A DNA stretch of 64,000 bases, from contig NC_015320.1 in the NCBI RefSeq assembly GCF_000194625.1, positions 790,612 to 854,611 of the forward strand. Reading direction: 5' to 3'. Shown one piece after another: positions 47,960 through 56,741 of the stretch; position 1 is the first letter of the stretch, and the number at the start of each line of letters is the position of its first letter. This DNA comes from Archaeoglobus veneficus SNP6. Lineage in GTDB: Archaea; Halobacteriota; Archaeoglobi; Archaeoglobales; Archaeoglobaceae. The translations under genes and the position numbers were made by a program. Under the pieces are notes generated by a model, which was not told where the DNA came from, searched no databases, and was given only the letters and a program-made list of their open reading frames with translations.

Positions 47960-48641
47960 TCTTCATCCCCTCCTTGGCCTCTTCTCCACCCTCAACACTT
48001 TCGGCAGGCTTGACTTCCTGAGCCTGAGCTTCGGTAACATCCGGGGCTGTGATCTCCTTAACTCTGAACTCGTCGGGCAGCTCGACGTCGGGCGGGATTA
48101 TTCTGACCGTAACGCCAAGGACTCCAAGCTTCTTTATTGCAATGTCAAAGCCCTTTCTGACCATGCTGGATGCCGGCTCACCCGTGTGAACCATCGTTCC
48201 GGCGAGGAACTTCTCAGTTCTCGCCCTTTCGCTCGTCAGCTTTCCACTTATCTCTATCTCGCATCCCTTGGCTCCCGCTTCCATGATTCTGTAGAGGAAC
48301 CTGTAGCCAGCCTTTCTGAAGTACCAGCCTCTCTCGAGGGCTCTTGCGAGCAGTGAAGCCATGAGCTGTGCGTTAAACTCTGGCTTTTCGATTTCGTCGA
48401 CACTTACCTGCGGGTTTTCAATGCCGAACTCCTTGAGTCTCTCAGTCAGTGCTCTGATTCTTCTTCCGCCTTTTCCTATAACCAAGCCCGGTCTTTCGAC
48501 GAACAGCGTAACCTGTGTGCCGAGTGGAGTCCTGGTAATGTCTACTCCGCCGAATCCGGCGTTGCGGACTTCCTGAATCATCCACTCCTTGACCTTGAGC
48601 TTCTTGATTCTGTCCTCGACAAACTTCCTCTCTACCGCCAT
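47901..48641 (-). CDS. rps3: Ribosomal protein uS3
   Basis: A 246-residue S3 at the mRNA entry, with a KH domain (Val-Ile-Gly-Lys-Gly-Gly-Arg-Arg-Ile-Arg). After the conserved C-terminal domain (Val-Arg-Ile-Ile-Pro-Pro) comes a Glu/Ala/Gly-rich tail of about 45 residues, part of which is encoded over the start of rpl29. Tails of this sort vary among archaea. Its ATG shares a base with the rpl22 stop. Confidence 0.93.
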   Translation of the reverse strand: MAVERKFVEDRIKKLKVKEWMIQEVRNAGFGGVDITRTPLGTQVTLFVERPGLVIGKGGRRIRALTERLKEFGIENPQVSVDEIEKPEFNAQLMASLLARALERGWYFRKAGYRFLYRIMEAGAKGCEIEISGKLTSERARTEKFLAGTMVHTGEPASSMVRKGFDIAIKKLGVLGVTVRIIPPDVELPDEFRVKEITAPDVTEAQAQEVKPAESVEGGEEAKEGMKNENAGDQGNEQRGEAEKAE

Positions 48642-49102
48642 TATCGCACCTCTGCCACGAATTCTACTGTTGTGAATACCTTAAAGCGGGGTGTGGCCCT
48701 ACCAAAGGCCCTCGGCATGTATCTCTTCAACACCCTTCCCTTCTTCGCCTGCGCATGAACTATAACAAGGCGGTCTGTTTCGAGGCCCTTGTATTCTGCA
48801 TTGGCTTCGAGGTTCTTCAGCACTTTCAGTATGTGCTTCGCAGCCTTCTGCGGATACCTGCCCGCGTACCACTTCTCAAGTCCGCTCTTGTGTGCAACCT
48901 TCTTCTTGTACTTCCTGAACGGCACTGCCCTTTTCATTGCAATTACGTCCTCGAGGTAGTTTATCGCCTCGTCTATCTTCTTGCCCTTGAGTTCCCTGCA
49001 GATCTCTACCGCGTGCTTGAAGCTGATGGGCATCTCGTAGCCCATAGCCTTCGCAGCCTTGCTTTCGTCCTCCGGGGTGTAGGAGTAGTTTATCCTCGCC
49101 AT
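48641..49102 (-). CDS. rpl22: Ribosomal protein uL22
   Basis: A 153-residue archaeal L22 lining the exit tunnel. The C-terminal loop segment (Ala-Gln-Ala-Lys-Lys-Gly-Arg-Val-Leu-Lys-Arg-Tyr-Met-Pro-Arg-Ala-Phe-Gly-Arg-Ala) is conserved. It lies between rps19 and rps3. Confidence 0.95.
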   Translation of the reverse strand: MARINYSYTPEDESKAAKAMGYEMPISFKHAVEICRELKGKKIDEAINYLEDVIAMKRAVPFRKYKKKVAHKSGLEKWYAGRYPQKAAKHILKVLKNLEANAEYKGLETDRLVIVHAQAKKGRVLKRYMPRAFGRATPRFKVFTTVEFVAEVR

Positions 49103-49108
49103 AGGTCA

Positions 49109-49510
49109 TCACTTCAGCGGCACGTATTTACTGCTCCTCGTAGCTCCAACACCTGGGCCTGAGTGCTTCTCGAATCTCCTCGTCAGTGCGAACTCGCCGA
49201 GTCTGTGACCGATCATCTCAGGCTTTATCTCGACTCTGACGAACTCCTTGCCGTTGTGGACATAGACGACCTTGCCCACCATTTCGGGCAATACGATCAT
49301 GTCTCTGCAGTGTGTCCTTGCTTCTCCCTTCTTTCTGAGCTTTCTGAGGAGCTTCTCCTCCTGCTCGGTGAAGCCCCTCCTTATCTTTCTCCTCTCTCTT
49401 GCTGGCAGCAACTCTGCAATCTGCTCGAGACTCATCTGTTTGAGTTCATCAATTGTGTGTCCGCGGTATCTGAATTCTTTGGGCCTTATAACCTTGCTTT
49501 TGAGCGCCAT
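49109..49510 (-). CDS. rps19: Ribosomal protein uS19
   Basis: A 133-residue archaeal S19 in the head of the small subunit. A basic N-terminal extension (Phe-Arg-Tyr-Arg-Gly) precedes the core with Asn-Gly-Lys-Glu-Phe-Val and Ile-Gly-His-Arg-Leu-Gly-Glu-Phe-Ala. It follows rpl2. Confidence 0.95.
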   Translation of the reverse strand: MALKSKVIRPKEFRYRGHTIDELKQMSLEQIAELLPARERRKIRRGFTEQEEKLLRKLRKKGEARTHCRDMIVLPEMVGKVVYVHNGKEFVRVEIKPEMIGHRLGEFALTRRFEKHSGPGVGATRSSKYVPLK

Positions 49511-49512
49511 GG

Positions 49513-50226
49513 TTATCGCCTCACACCTGTCCTTCTCGCAGCAATACTACCAACCTTTCTGCCAGGCGGGGCATTCCTGCTGACTGTCTTTGGTTTACCA
49601 ACGTGCTGGTGCTTACCACCACCGAATGGGTGATCCACTGCATTCATGGCAACACCCCTCACGCGCGGCCACTTCGCAGCCTTGCTCTTCATCTTGTAGT
49701 ACTTCTTACCTGCCTTCACGAACGGCTTGTCCGTTCTACCCCCGCCGGCAACAACGCCGATCATCGCCCTGCAGTACGGGTTAAACCACTTAAGCTGGCC
49801 AGAAGGCATCTGAACGAGTACACGATCCTCCTCGTGGGCAACGACAAGTGCAAATGTTCCGCTCGACCTTGCAAACTTCCCACCATCGCCGGGCTGGGAT
49901 TCGACGTTGCAGATAGGAGTACCTTCGGGTATATTCTTGAGGAACGTTATATTGCCCGGCCTCAACCCAACATCTGGCCCAGCCTCAACAACATCGCCAA
50001 TACCCATGCCTTCCGTCGCGATTATGTATTCTTCTCCTCCGTCGGGGAGCTTGACGAGGGCAATTGGAGCGTTTCTTGCAGGATCGTGCTCGATGTCGAT
50101 AACTTTCGCTACCACACTGGTATCGCTGAACTTCAGGTGCCTGAGATCAGCCTTATACTTGTGAGACGGAGCCGTGTAAGTTGGTGTTCCTTTTCCTCTA
50201 TTCTGAGCAATAATTCTTTTACCCAT
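49513..50226 (-). CDS. rpl2: Ribosomal protein uL2
   Basis: A 237-residue L2, needed for subunit joining and peptidyl transferase structure. The C-terminal signature [12 protein letters not shown], with the conserved His, is intact, as is Lys-Ala-Gly-Lys-Lys-Tyr-Tyr-Lys. It lies between rpl23 and rps19. Confidence 0.96.
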   Translation of the reverse strand: MGKRIIAQNRGKGTPTYTAPSHKYKADLRHLKFSDTSVVAKVIDIEHDPARNAPIALVKLPDGGEEYIIATEGMGIGDVVEAGPDVGLRPGNITFLKNIPEGTPICNVESQPGDGGKFARSSGTFALVVAHEEDRVLVQMPSGQLKWFNPYCRAMIGVVAGGGRTDKPFVKAGKKYYKMKSKAAKWPRVRGVAMNAVDHPFGGGKHQHVGKPKTVSRNAPPGRKVGSIAARRTGVRR

Positions 50227-50237
50227 TTTCTATCACC

Positions 50238-50483
50238 TCAGAACACTCCGAGCTTTGAAAGGATTTCCTCAGCCGAATAATCTGGCTTGAGCTTGATGTA
50301 TGCCTTCTTTTCACCCCTTGGTGTTATGAGCGTGTTAACTGATTCAACCTCAACCCCAAACCTCTTCTCGATTTCCTTCTTTATCTGGGGTTTCTTTGCC
50401 CTTATATCGACTATTGCCGTCAGGATGTTCTTTTCGAGCTCTGCAGTTGTCTTTTCAGTAACAAGGAAGCACTTGATCAGCAT
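50238..50483 (-). CDS. rpl23: Ribosomal protein uL23
   Basis: An 81-residue L23 at the tunnel exit, a docking site for SRP. Start Met-Leu-Ile-Lys-Cys-Phe-Leu-Val-Thr-Glu-Lys with ggaggggtgg upstream. It overlaps the rpl4 end by 7 nt. Confidence 0.94.
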   Translation of the reverse strand: MLIKCFLVTEKTTAELEKNILTAIVDIRAKKPQIKKEIEKRFGVEVESVNTLITPRGEKKAYIKLKPDYSAEEILSKLGVF

Positions 50484-51241
50484 AACCACCCCTCCAGGAC
50501 ATTCAGAGCTGACTTCGTCCAGACTGTGAGCCTTCCGGGATGTGTTCCAGGAGCGAGGAGTTCAACGTTCAGATCTTTGGCGAGCACGACATCAACACCT
50601 GGGAGATTCCTTGCTGCGTTCATAACACTGCACGGCTTCGAGACTACAACAAGAACACTCTTCTTTCCGATGTAGCGTCTTCCTCTCATCTTGCCCTTTC
50701 CGGCTCTGACGCGCTTTCTTTCTGCAGCCCTGACAACATCGCTGTAAACGCCTATTGCCTTGAAGACCTCTGCAACTTCTTTTGTCTTTGAGAGGCCCTC
50801 AAAATCGTCAACAACGATTTTTGGCACATCACCATCAAAAACGTGGTTTCTCTGCTTTACTACTTCAGCAATGGCAGTTGCCGCTATTGCAGAGCGAAGG
50901 GCTTTTCTCATCTCTTTTCTGTTGATTTTCTCCTCCCACTTCTTCTGAACCTTGGGCGGGTGAGCCCTTCTGCCTTTAACAGCCTGCGGAACCTTTACAG
51001 CCCTGCTACCTGTTTTCAGCCTTGGGACTCTCGCGTATCCATGGCCCGGCCCCCAGTTTTCAGCAGCGTAGTTTATCCCCGAAAGAGGATTGGGGCCGTA
51101 AGGCTGCCTGCGGTGGCTCTGGATAGCATGAACTGCCTTCCTGATTATGTCCGGGCGGAGCTCCTCCTTGAATACTACTGGCAATTCGATTTCTTCAACA
51201 ACTTCGCCGTTGAGATTCAGAACGTTGGCCTTCATCTTCAT
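50477..51241 (-). CDS. rpl4: Ribosomal protein uL4
   Basis: A 254-residue archaeal L4 whose internal loop lines the tunnel (Gly-Pro-Gly-His-Gly-Tyr-Ala-Arg-Val-Pro-Arg). Two in-frame ATGs (51241 and 51235) are possible; the first overlaps the rpl3 stop as ATGA. Confidence 0.95.
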   Translation of the reverse strand: MKMKANVLNLNGEVVEEIELPVVFKEELRPDIIRKAVHAIQSHRRQPYGPNPLSGINYAAENWGPGHGYARVPRLKTGSRAVKVPQAVKGRRAHPPKVQKKWEEKINRKEMRKALRSAIAATAIAEVVKQRNHVFDGDVPKIVVDDFEGLSKTKEVAEVFKAIGVYSDVVRAAERKRVRAGKGKMRGRRYIGKKSVLVVVSKPCSVMNAARNLPGVDVVLAKDLNVELLAPGTHPGRLTVWTKSALNVLEGWLC

Positions 51242-52227
51242 CTCCCCTGCTTGGACGTTGTACTGACGTATATAAGGTTGATTCCGTCAAACTCCGCCTG
51301 AGGCGGTCTTATCGCATCTCTCATGCGGATGAGTCTTTTAACGCTTCCAGGAACGCTACCTGAGATAAGGACGTAATCGCTTCTTACAACGCCGTAGTGC
51401 GGGAATCCTCCATTAGGTGTAACCTCGCTTCCATCCTCCCCAATTTTAATGATGCGCTTGTTGAACTCGGTGCGCTGGTGGAAACCCATCTGACCAGCCT
51501 GCGGAACAGTCCAGCGGATGTGGTGCGGATTCCATGGGCCGAGACAACCAACTCTGCGGTGTTTGCTGCTTCTTGCGTGCTTTGCGTCAAGCGTTATAAC
51601 TCCCCACCTCTTAACTGGGCCCTGGAAGCCCTTACCCTTCGTTATTGACAGAACGTCGATTATTGCTCCCTCTGAATAAACTTCAGAAACACGAATTTCC
51701 TTTCCGAGTTTCTCTATTGCGTAGTCGAGAGCAGAACTCACATCTCCACCAACCTTATGCTCCATGACGTCGGGAACCTTCTTTGGAATTCCTGTAATCA
51801 GGTATGGCTGAGTGTAGGTAATCACGCGAACTTCTGCAGCGTCGTCTATCTCTTTGAGCTTTTCAACGTCGGGGGACTTCTTAGGAAGCTGGAGCCTTCT
51901 GCCGAGGAAGTTGTCGAGGTCGCTGCTCCAGACTTCTCCGGCTATCTGCATGCCGTAAGGTGTCTTTCTGTAAACCCTTATTCCCGCCACTTTCATGGGG
52001 GGTGTCTCAATCACTGTAACCGGAACTACTATCTCCTCCCCGTACGTAAGGGAGTTCTTTCTGTCGTCTACCATCACCACGTGGGTCATACCCACCTTAT
52101 AGCCCGCAAATCCGAGCAGTCTTGTCTCACTGCATTCGGGCCAAGCCCTTATCCTTGGAACGATACTGCTGGCTCTCTTTCGAGGCGAGAATCCAAGCGA
52201 TCCCCTTCTTGGCCTGTGTTCCTTCAT
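51238..52227 (-). CDS. rpl3: Ribosomal protein uL3
   Basis: A 329-residue archaeal L3 near the peptidyl transferase centre. Lys-Gly-Lys-Gly-Phe-Gln-Gly-Pro-Val-Lys-Arg-Trp and the central Trp-Thr-Val-Pro-Gln-Ala-Gly-Gln-Met-Gly-Phe-His-Gln-Arg-Thr-Glu motif are conserved. First ribosomal gene of the large operon. Confidence 0.96.
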   Translation of the reverse strand: MKEHRPRRGSLGFSPRKRASSIVPRIRAWPECSETRLLGFAGYKVGMTHVVMVDDRKNSLTYGEEIVVPVTVIETPPMKVAGIRVYRKTPYGMQIAGEVWSSDLDNFLGRRLQLPKKSPDVEKLKEIDDAAEVRVITYTQPYLITGIPKKVPDVMEHKVGGDVSSALDYAIEKLGKEIRVSEVYSEGAIIDVLSITKGKGFQGPVKRWGVITLDAKHARSSKHRRVGCLGPWNPHHIRWTVPQAGQMGFHQRTEFNKRIIKIGEDGSEVTPNGGFPHYGVVRSDYVLISGSVPGSVKRLIRMRDAIRPPQAEFDGINLIYVSTTSKQGR

Positions 52228-52278
52228 TTCCTACCACCTGTCCTGTTCAAGCCTTATCAAGCTTTAATCCACTTTATT

Positions 52279-53064
52279 TCACGATTTGAGGAAGTTTATT
52301 ATCGCGAGGGCTGCAATTACAGCCTCTTCGAGTCTTACGGTTTCAGTCCCCTGGTTTGGGACTATGTTCCAGCACCTTGAGGGCAGCTTTACGCCAAGCC
52401 TCGCTGCAATCTCGTGCACACCCTCTTCAGGGCTCCCGAACACCAGCGTCGGGCTTTTAAGCGAGGCTATCTCGCCAATGCCGGGTTTGTGGCACCTCTT
52501 AGAGGTTAGTACCACTTCTTCTCTGCGGAGCACCTCATCAAGCTCCGCTTTTCTTACTTTATAGCCCCAGTACTCCTCCACTTCCCGGGGCTCAACCTCT
52601 TCAACGACCAACGGCTTCGTCGAACAGACCCTGACGGTCACACGGGCCCCGCTTTTTAGTTTGTATCGGGATTTCTCCCTCTTGAGCAGGGCCAGGGCCT
52701 TTACACCGACATCGACCCACGCGGTGCCGTCAGGACCAACCCTTCTAACGACCCCATCCCTCACTTCACCGATTTTTAAATCTTTCGGCCGATGGGATGG
52801 GATGCGGAGAGGAGGCAGCACTCCTGCGTACTTGAGGCTTGGCTTGATTGGTATTAAGTATTTTCTGAGGTACTGAGGAGTTTCGAGGTATTGAAGCACG
52901 TCCGCGATAAAGTCCGATTCATCGAGCTTGGGGTCGCGGTATATTATAATCTCATCTACTCTGAATATCGCTGCAGCCCTTGCTATCTGCCCGACCTTGT
53001 ACGCCTTAATTTTTTCATCTCTCTCGTTTATGAGAGCTGAAGACGGGATTGCTATGGAGGTCAT
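52279..53064 (-). CDS. SPOUT-type RNA methyltransferase (COG2106)
   Basis: A 261-residue SPOUT superfamily protein with an inserted OB-like domain (about 90-150: Gly-Glu-Val-Arg-Asp-Gly-Val-Val-Arg-Arg-Val-Gly-Pro-Asp-Gly). The trefoil-knot part ends with Leu-Val-Phe-Gly-Ser-Pro-Glu-Glu-Gly and Asn-Ile-Val-Pro-Asn-Gln-Gly-Thr-Glu-Thr-Val-Arg-Leu-Glu-Glu. Relatives are predicted to methylate rRNA; the human member SPOUT1/CENP-32 is in this group. It is usually the first gene of this ribosomal operon in archaea, suggesting rRNA as substrate. Confidence 0.85.
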   Translation of the reverse strand: MTSIAIPSSALINERDEKIKAYKVGQIARAAAIFRVDEIIIYRDPKLDESDFIADVLQYLETPQYLRKYLIPIKPSLKYAGVLPPLRIPSHRPKDLKIGEVRDGVVRRVGPDGTAWVDVGVKALALLKREKSRYKLKSGARVTVRVCSTKPLVVEEVEPREVEEYWGYKVRKAELDEVLRREEVVLTSKRCHKPGIGEIASLKSPTLVFGSPEEGVHEIAARLGVKLPSRCWNIVPNQGTETVRLEEAVIAALAIINFLKS

Positions 53065-53086
53065 TTCATGGGAGGTTGGTGGGGCT

Positions 53087-53095
53087 ATTTATAAA
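53087..53095 (-). promoter_or_regulatory. TATA box of the large ribosomal protein operon
   Basis: On the minus strand tttataaat is centred 27 nt before the methyltransferase ATG, predicting a leaderless start for a ~15-kb transcription unit. No other comparably strong promoter was noticed inside the operon. Confidence 0.65.
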
Positions 53096-53179
53096 GGTGC
53101 TTGAGTGTGAGAGGGCCAAGAACATGCGGGCAATATTAAATAATTTTGATGAAATATTCAGAAAATATACAAGTTAGCA

Positions 53180-53198
53180 AAAAAACAAATCAAAAACC
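53180..53198 (-). terminator. Oligo-T terminator of rtcB
   Basis: Just after the rtcB stop, the minus strand reads T runs (gtttttg, gttttttt), suited to archaeal termination. Confidence 0.6.
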
Positions 53199-53202
53199 CA
53201 AA

Positions 53203-54645
53203 TCAACCCTTCGCAACACCCAGCGGAAGCAATCTTGCGACGAGCCTTGAGAGGCCAGCTTTGTGCACAACTTCTACAACATCATCGCTGCGCTTGTATG
53301 CTTCCGGCGCCTCCTCTGCGAGCAGCGCACCCTGCGTCGCCCTCACATATATCCCTCTCTTTTCAAGATTTGACCTCACTGCAGAGCCCCTCAGCTTCCT
53401 CTTTGCTGCAGCTCTGCTCATGACTCTCCCGCTGCCGTGACACGTCGAGCCAAAGCTCTCTTCCATGGCTTTTTCCGTGCCAATCAGTACGTAGCTTGGA
53501 GTTCCCATGCTTCCAGGGATGAGGACTGGCTGGCCTATGTCGCGGTAGTGCTCGGGTATTTCTTTGCATCCCGGCCCGAATGCCCTTGTTGCACCCTTTC
53601 TGTGAACGCAGACTTTCTTTTTCTTGCCATCGACGAGGTGTTCCTCAAACTTGGCTATGTTGTGCGCCACATCGTAAACGAGTCTCATTTCCAGGTCATC
53701 TTCGCTCATGCCGAATATCTTCTCGAAAGTCTCGCGAACCCAGTGGGTTATTATCTGCCTGTTGCACCACGCGTAGTTCGCGCTTGCAGCCATACCGCCG
53801 AAGTAGTCCTGTCCCTCTCTGCTCTTTATCGGAGCGCACGCAAGCTGCCTATCTGGTAGCCTTATCCCGTATTTCTTAACAGCCCTATCGAGGACTTCGA
53901 GGAAGTCTGTACAAACCTGATGCCCCAAACCTCTACTTCCACAGTGAATCATAACAGTAACCATGCCCTCTTCGAGCCCCATTACCTTCGCCGCCTCTTC
54001 ATCGTAGATTTTGTCCACGTACTGTACTTCGAGGAAGTGGTTTCCGCTTCCCAGCGTACCGAGCTGTGGCTTTCCACGACTCCTCGCCTTTCTACTTACA
54101 ACCTCTGGCCTTCCTCCTGCCAGTGCTCCGTGTTCCTCGCAGTTATCAAGGTCCTCTTTCCAGCCGTAGCCATTCTCAATAGCCCACTTAGCTCCAACAA
54201 CAAAAATCTCGTCCAGCTCCTTGTCGCTGACCCTCAGCCTGCCCTCACTGCCCACACCAGAAGGGACAGCGACGAAGAGTGCATCAATCAACTGTTTGAT
54301 CTTCGGTCTTACATCATCAACCCTGAGATTGCTTCTCAGGAGCCTGACGCCGCAGTTTATGTCGAAACCAACACCACCAGGTGAAACAACACCCTCCTCA
54401 ACATCAAAGGCAGCAACTCCCCCAATTGGAAAGCCATAGCCCACATGGACGTCTGGCATCACAAGCGATGCCTTCTGGATGCCCGGCATCGTCGCTACGT
54501 TTGCAGCCTGTTCGACTGCATCTTTCTCGAGAATCTGCATCAGCTTCCTGTTGATGTAGAAGTACGCCGGAACCCTCATTCCCTGCTTGTAGCTCTTGGG
54601 CAATTCCCACTTGTATTCAGTAACCTTTTTGAGAATTGACTCCAT
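53203..54645 (-). CDS. rtcB: tRNA-splicing/RNA ligase RtcB
   Basis: A 480-residue Mn/GTP-dependent ligase joining 2',3'-cyclic phosphate to 5'-OH ends left by the splicing endonuclease at BHB motifs. Conserved sites are [14 protein letters not shown], Gly-Phe-Asp-Ile-Asn-Cys-Gly (metal Cys), Gly-Asn-His-Phe-Leu-Glu, His-Cys-Gly-Ser-Arg-Gly, and the guanylated His in Thr-Cys-His-Gly-Ser-Gly-Arg. It has no intein, which some archaeal rtcB genes carry. Start Met-Glu-Ser-Ile-Leu-Lys-Lys; a start two codons upstream is possible. Confidence 0.95.
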   Translation of the reverse strand: MESILKKVTEYKWELPKSYKQGMRVPAYFYINRKLMQILEKDAVEQAANVATMPGIQKASLVMPDVHVGYGFPIGGVAAFDVEEGVVSPGGVGFDINCGVRLLRSNLRVDDVRPKIKQLIDALFVAVPSGVGSEGRLRVSDKELDEIFVVGAKWAIENGYGWKEDLDNCEEHGALAGGRPEVVSRKARSRGKPQLGTLGSGNHFLEVQYVDKIYDEEAAKVMGLEEGMVTVMIHCGSRGLGHQVCTDFLEVLDRAVKKYGIRLPDRQLACAPIKSREGQDYFGGMAASANYAWCNRQIITHWVRETFEKIFGMSEDDLEMRLVYDVAHNIAKFEEHLVDGKKKKVCVHRKGATRAFGPGCKEIPEHYRDIGQPVLIPGSMGTPSYVLIGTEKAMEESFGSTCHGSGRVMSRAAAKRKLRGSAVRSNLEKRGIYVRATQGALLAEEAPEAYKRSDDVVEVVHKAGLSRLVARLLPLGVAKG

Positions 54646-54675
54646 CCCCATTCCTTACCCCCCAATTAAACCTCT

Positions 54676-55161
54676 TTATTCGGACTTCAGCAGGGCTTTC
54701 CCGAAACCGACGAGTCCGCCCTTCTCGATTATCTGCAGCAGAAACTCCGGAAGGGGGTTTATCGGGTACTCTTCACCCTTGGTCTTGTTCACAATTACGT
54801 TCCTCGAGTAGTCAACTTCCAGCTCGTCTCCATCATCTATTTTGTCCGCATCTTTGCATTCCAGTGCTCTTAAGCCTATGTTTATCGCATTCCTGAAGAA
54901 TATTCTCGCGTAAGACTTTGCTATAACGGCCTCAATTCCAGTAGCCTTCAAGGCGAGAGGAGCATGCTCTCTACTGCTTCCACATCCGAAATTCTCTCCC
55001 GCTACGACGAAATCTCCAGGTTTTACCTCCTTGACAAACTCGCTTCTAACGTTCTCAAAAACGTGCTTGGCAAGTTCAGCAGGATCATTAATGACGAGGT
55101 ACTTCCCCTGAATTATAACGTCCGTGTCTATATCATCGCCAAACTTCCACGCCCTGCCCAT
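54676..55161 (-). CDS. leuD: 3-isopropylmalate/homoaconitate dehydratase small subunit
   Basis: A 161-residue aconitase-like swivel subunit. Gly-Asp-Asp-Ile-Asp-Thr-Asp-Val-Ile at residues 8-16 and [10 protein letters not shown] near 60 are family marks. It needs the iron-sulfur large subunit, which is not in this window. It could serve leucine synthesis, (R)-citramalate isomerisation, or the homoaconitase step; the loop residues I can see do not settle which. Confidence 0.88.
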   Translation of the reverse strand: MGRAWKFGDDIDTDVIIQGKYLVINDPAELAKHVFENVRSEFVKEVKPGDFVVAGENFGCGSSREHAPLALKATGIEAVIAKSYARIFFRNAINIGLRALECKDADKIDDGDELEVDYSRNVIVNKTKGEEYPINPLPEFLLQIIEKGGLVGFGKALLKSE

Positions 55162-55325
55162 GTTCCACCGTTTCCGGCCGGTTTTAAAAGGTTAACTGAT
55201 CGTTCGAAAATCCCTGAGGAAACGGCCACTTTCTTTTATCAAATGGTAATTGCTATAAGTATTATATCATCTATAACAAAAATTACACAAAAATTACTAA
55301 TTCTGAATTTACTATCCAATGCTGT

Positions 55326-55988
55326 ATGCTATCTGTCCTGACGTTAATCGGCTTTTTCACGTCGATTGTAGGACTTATTGGATATGTACTTGTCCCGTCA
55401 GGTACTCTTACCCGTCACGAGAAGTACCTCAGAGGCGCAGCAGGCTTATATGTTGCGCTAAGTTTCTCGTTCCTTCTTCATTCTCTCTGCCATCTGCTTA
55501 GCATCGATGTTCTGCTTGCAGATTGTATTATGGGTGCTATTACGGCCAGTGCAGGCATACTGCTTTTTATCCAGTTCATGGAACGCGGCGTGTCAATTAG
55601 CCTCCCCAGACTCAGAGAGATACTGCTTTACATGTCTGTCGTATGGTTGATGGGGAAGGAGATACCTCTCAGCTTACTTGAACCTTACATCGTGGTTACA
55701 ACTGGTGTGCTTTCTTTCTTCATCTTTGCTGTTACGATCTTGCTTCTTATCTTTGTAAAAAAGCACCGTATTTTTCTCATACTTGAGGATGTCACAACTT
55801 TGATTTCTGAGTCATTTACTGTCGTCTTACTGACCGGTGTTGGCTTAATCTCGCTTGGAAGTGGTGTCGCTGGTGGGAATATCCACGTTCTCTCTTCACT
55901 TCTCGCAGCAACCGTTCTGACACACGTGCTGGATATAATATACAGGACATCGAGTCCTTTTTTCAGGAGGTTACCGACATTAGTATAA
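55326..55988 (+). CDS. Multi-pass membrane protein, paralogue family member 2
   Basis: A 220-residue protein with about seven hydrophobic segments, no known domain, and clear similarity to the product at 19846: the same length, the central Arg-Leu-Arg-Glu-Ile-Leu-Leu-Tyr-Met-Ser-Val-Val-Trp-Leu-Met-Gly-Lys-Glu motif and a terminal Pro-Phe-Phe. It is alone between oppositely oriented genes. The 5' flank is A/T-rich with several TATA-like words but no clear choice. Function unknown. Confidence 0.72.
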   Translation: MLSVLTLIGFFTSIVGLIGYVLVPSGTLTRHEKYLRGAAGLYVALSFSFLLHSLCHLLSIDVLLADCIMGAITASAGILLFIQFMERGVSISLPRLREILLYMSVVWLMGKEIPLSLLEPYIVVTTGVLSFFIFAVTILLLIFVKKHRIFLILEDVTTLISESFTVVLLTGVGLISLGSGVAGGNIHVLSSLLAATVLTHVLDIIYRTSSPFFRRLPTLV

Positions 55989-56068
55989 TTGAAGATATGG
56001 CTGCATTCACTTTTCCTCTAACTGCTTTTTTGAGATATTATATCCCGTACCTTCTACTTCCTGCACGT

Positions 56069-56671
56069 CTATATCACATGGCTCGGGCTGAGCAGTATTA
56101 TAATTGCGAGTGTTACTACTCCTGCTAAAACGAGTCTGAGTCCTGCGATGGCTACATTCACGTCCGCAACCCTTCCCATGACTGCACCGATTGCGAAGAG
56201 TTGGACGAATCCAAGACTCAGCGCCACAACAAAAGCCATATCCATTGGCAGGAATAGATAAACGAGCAGCGGCACGCATGCAGCAATGATAGGTGATATT
56301 GCATGGACAATTGCGGATATGTATACTGCGAAGGTGTGCGCTCTGTCCACGATTCCACCAACGTTTCTCAGCATTGCTTTCTCTCGCCGCTTTTTCATGG
56401 CTCTTTGCTCCACACCCTCCGCCTCATAAGCACCCCACCCGCTGGAGATCCCGAGAGCTATGGCTGTGGCGATGCCGGCGGAGATTATAACCTCTGGTGT
56501 TGCTTTTCCGCTCAGGTGGGCTCCCATTATAAGGCCCTGAATTGTGAGAACGCCGTCGAAATAACCTATGATAAAATAGCGTCTCGAAATGGGCACGAGG
56601 TTCGTCATTTCGCAGTACAGTCTGTAAATCTCAAGTTTTCTCTTCAATTTTTTGCGAAGTCCTTCGGGCAC
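56069..56671 (-). CDS. VIT1/CCC1-family membrane protein (TIGR00267 type)
   Basis: A 200-residue membrane protein resembling the VIT1/CCC1 iron/manganese transporter family. The typical Tyr-Phe-Asp-Gly-Val-Leu-Thr-Ile-Gln-Gly-Leu-Ile-Met-Gly-Ala segment near residue 37 and Gly-Ile-Ser-Ser-Gly-Trp-Gly-Ala-Tyr-Glu-Ala-Glu-Gly lie in the first half, followed by a charged loop. About five membrane helices are seen. A role in metal sequestration or export is plausible in an iron-rich metabolism but not shown. Confidence 0.75.
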   Translation of the reverse strand: MPEGLRKKLKRKLEIYRLYCEMTNLVPISRRYFIIGYFDGVLTIQGLIMGAHLSGKATPEVIISAGIATAIALGISSGWGAYEAEGVEQRAMKKRREKAMLRNVGGIVDRAHTFAVYISAIVHAISPIIAACVPLLVYLFLPMDMAFVVALSLGFVQLFAIGAVMGRVADVNVAIAGLRLVLAGVVTLAIIILLSPSHVI

Positions 56672-56711
56672 AATTCTATGCTCTTCATTTCATCATAAAA
56701 CTATTCCGAAG

Positions 56712-56720
56712 TTTTTTATT
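56712..56720 (+). promoter_or_regulatory. TATA-like box of cysS
   Basis: ttttttatt is centred about 25 nt before the ATG at 56742, predicting a leaderless mRNA and supporting that start over upstream in-frame codons. Confidence 0.55.
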
Positions 56721-56741
56721 GCTCTACGCTTAATCAGCAGC

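Noticed and set aside
53125-53178. 17-codon frame upstream of the rtcB terminator
   Set aside because: It starts with ATG but has no ribosome site, and a frame this short is expected by chance in A/T-rich spacer.
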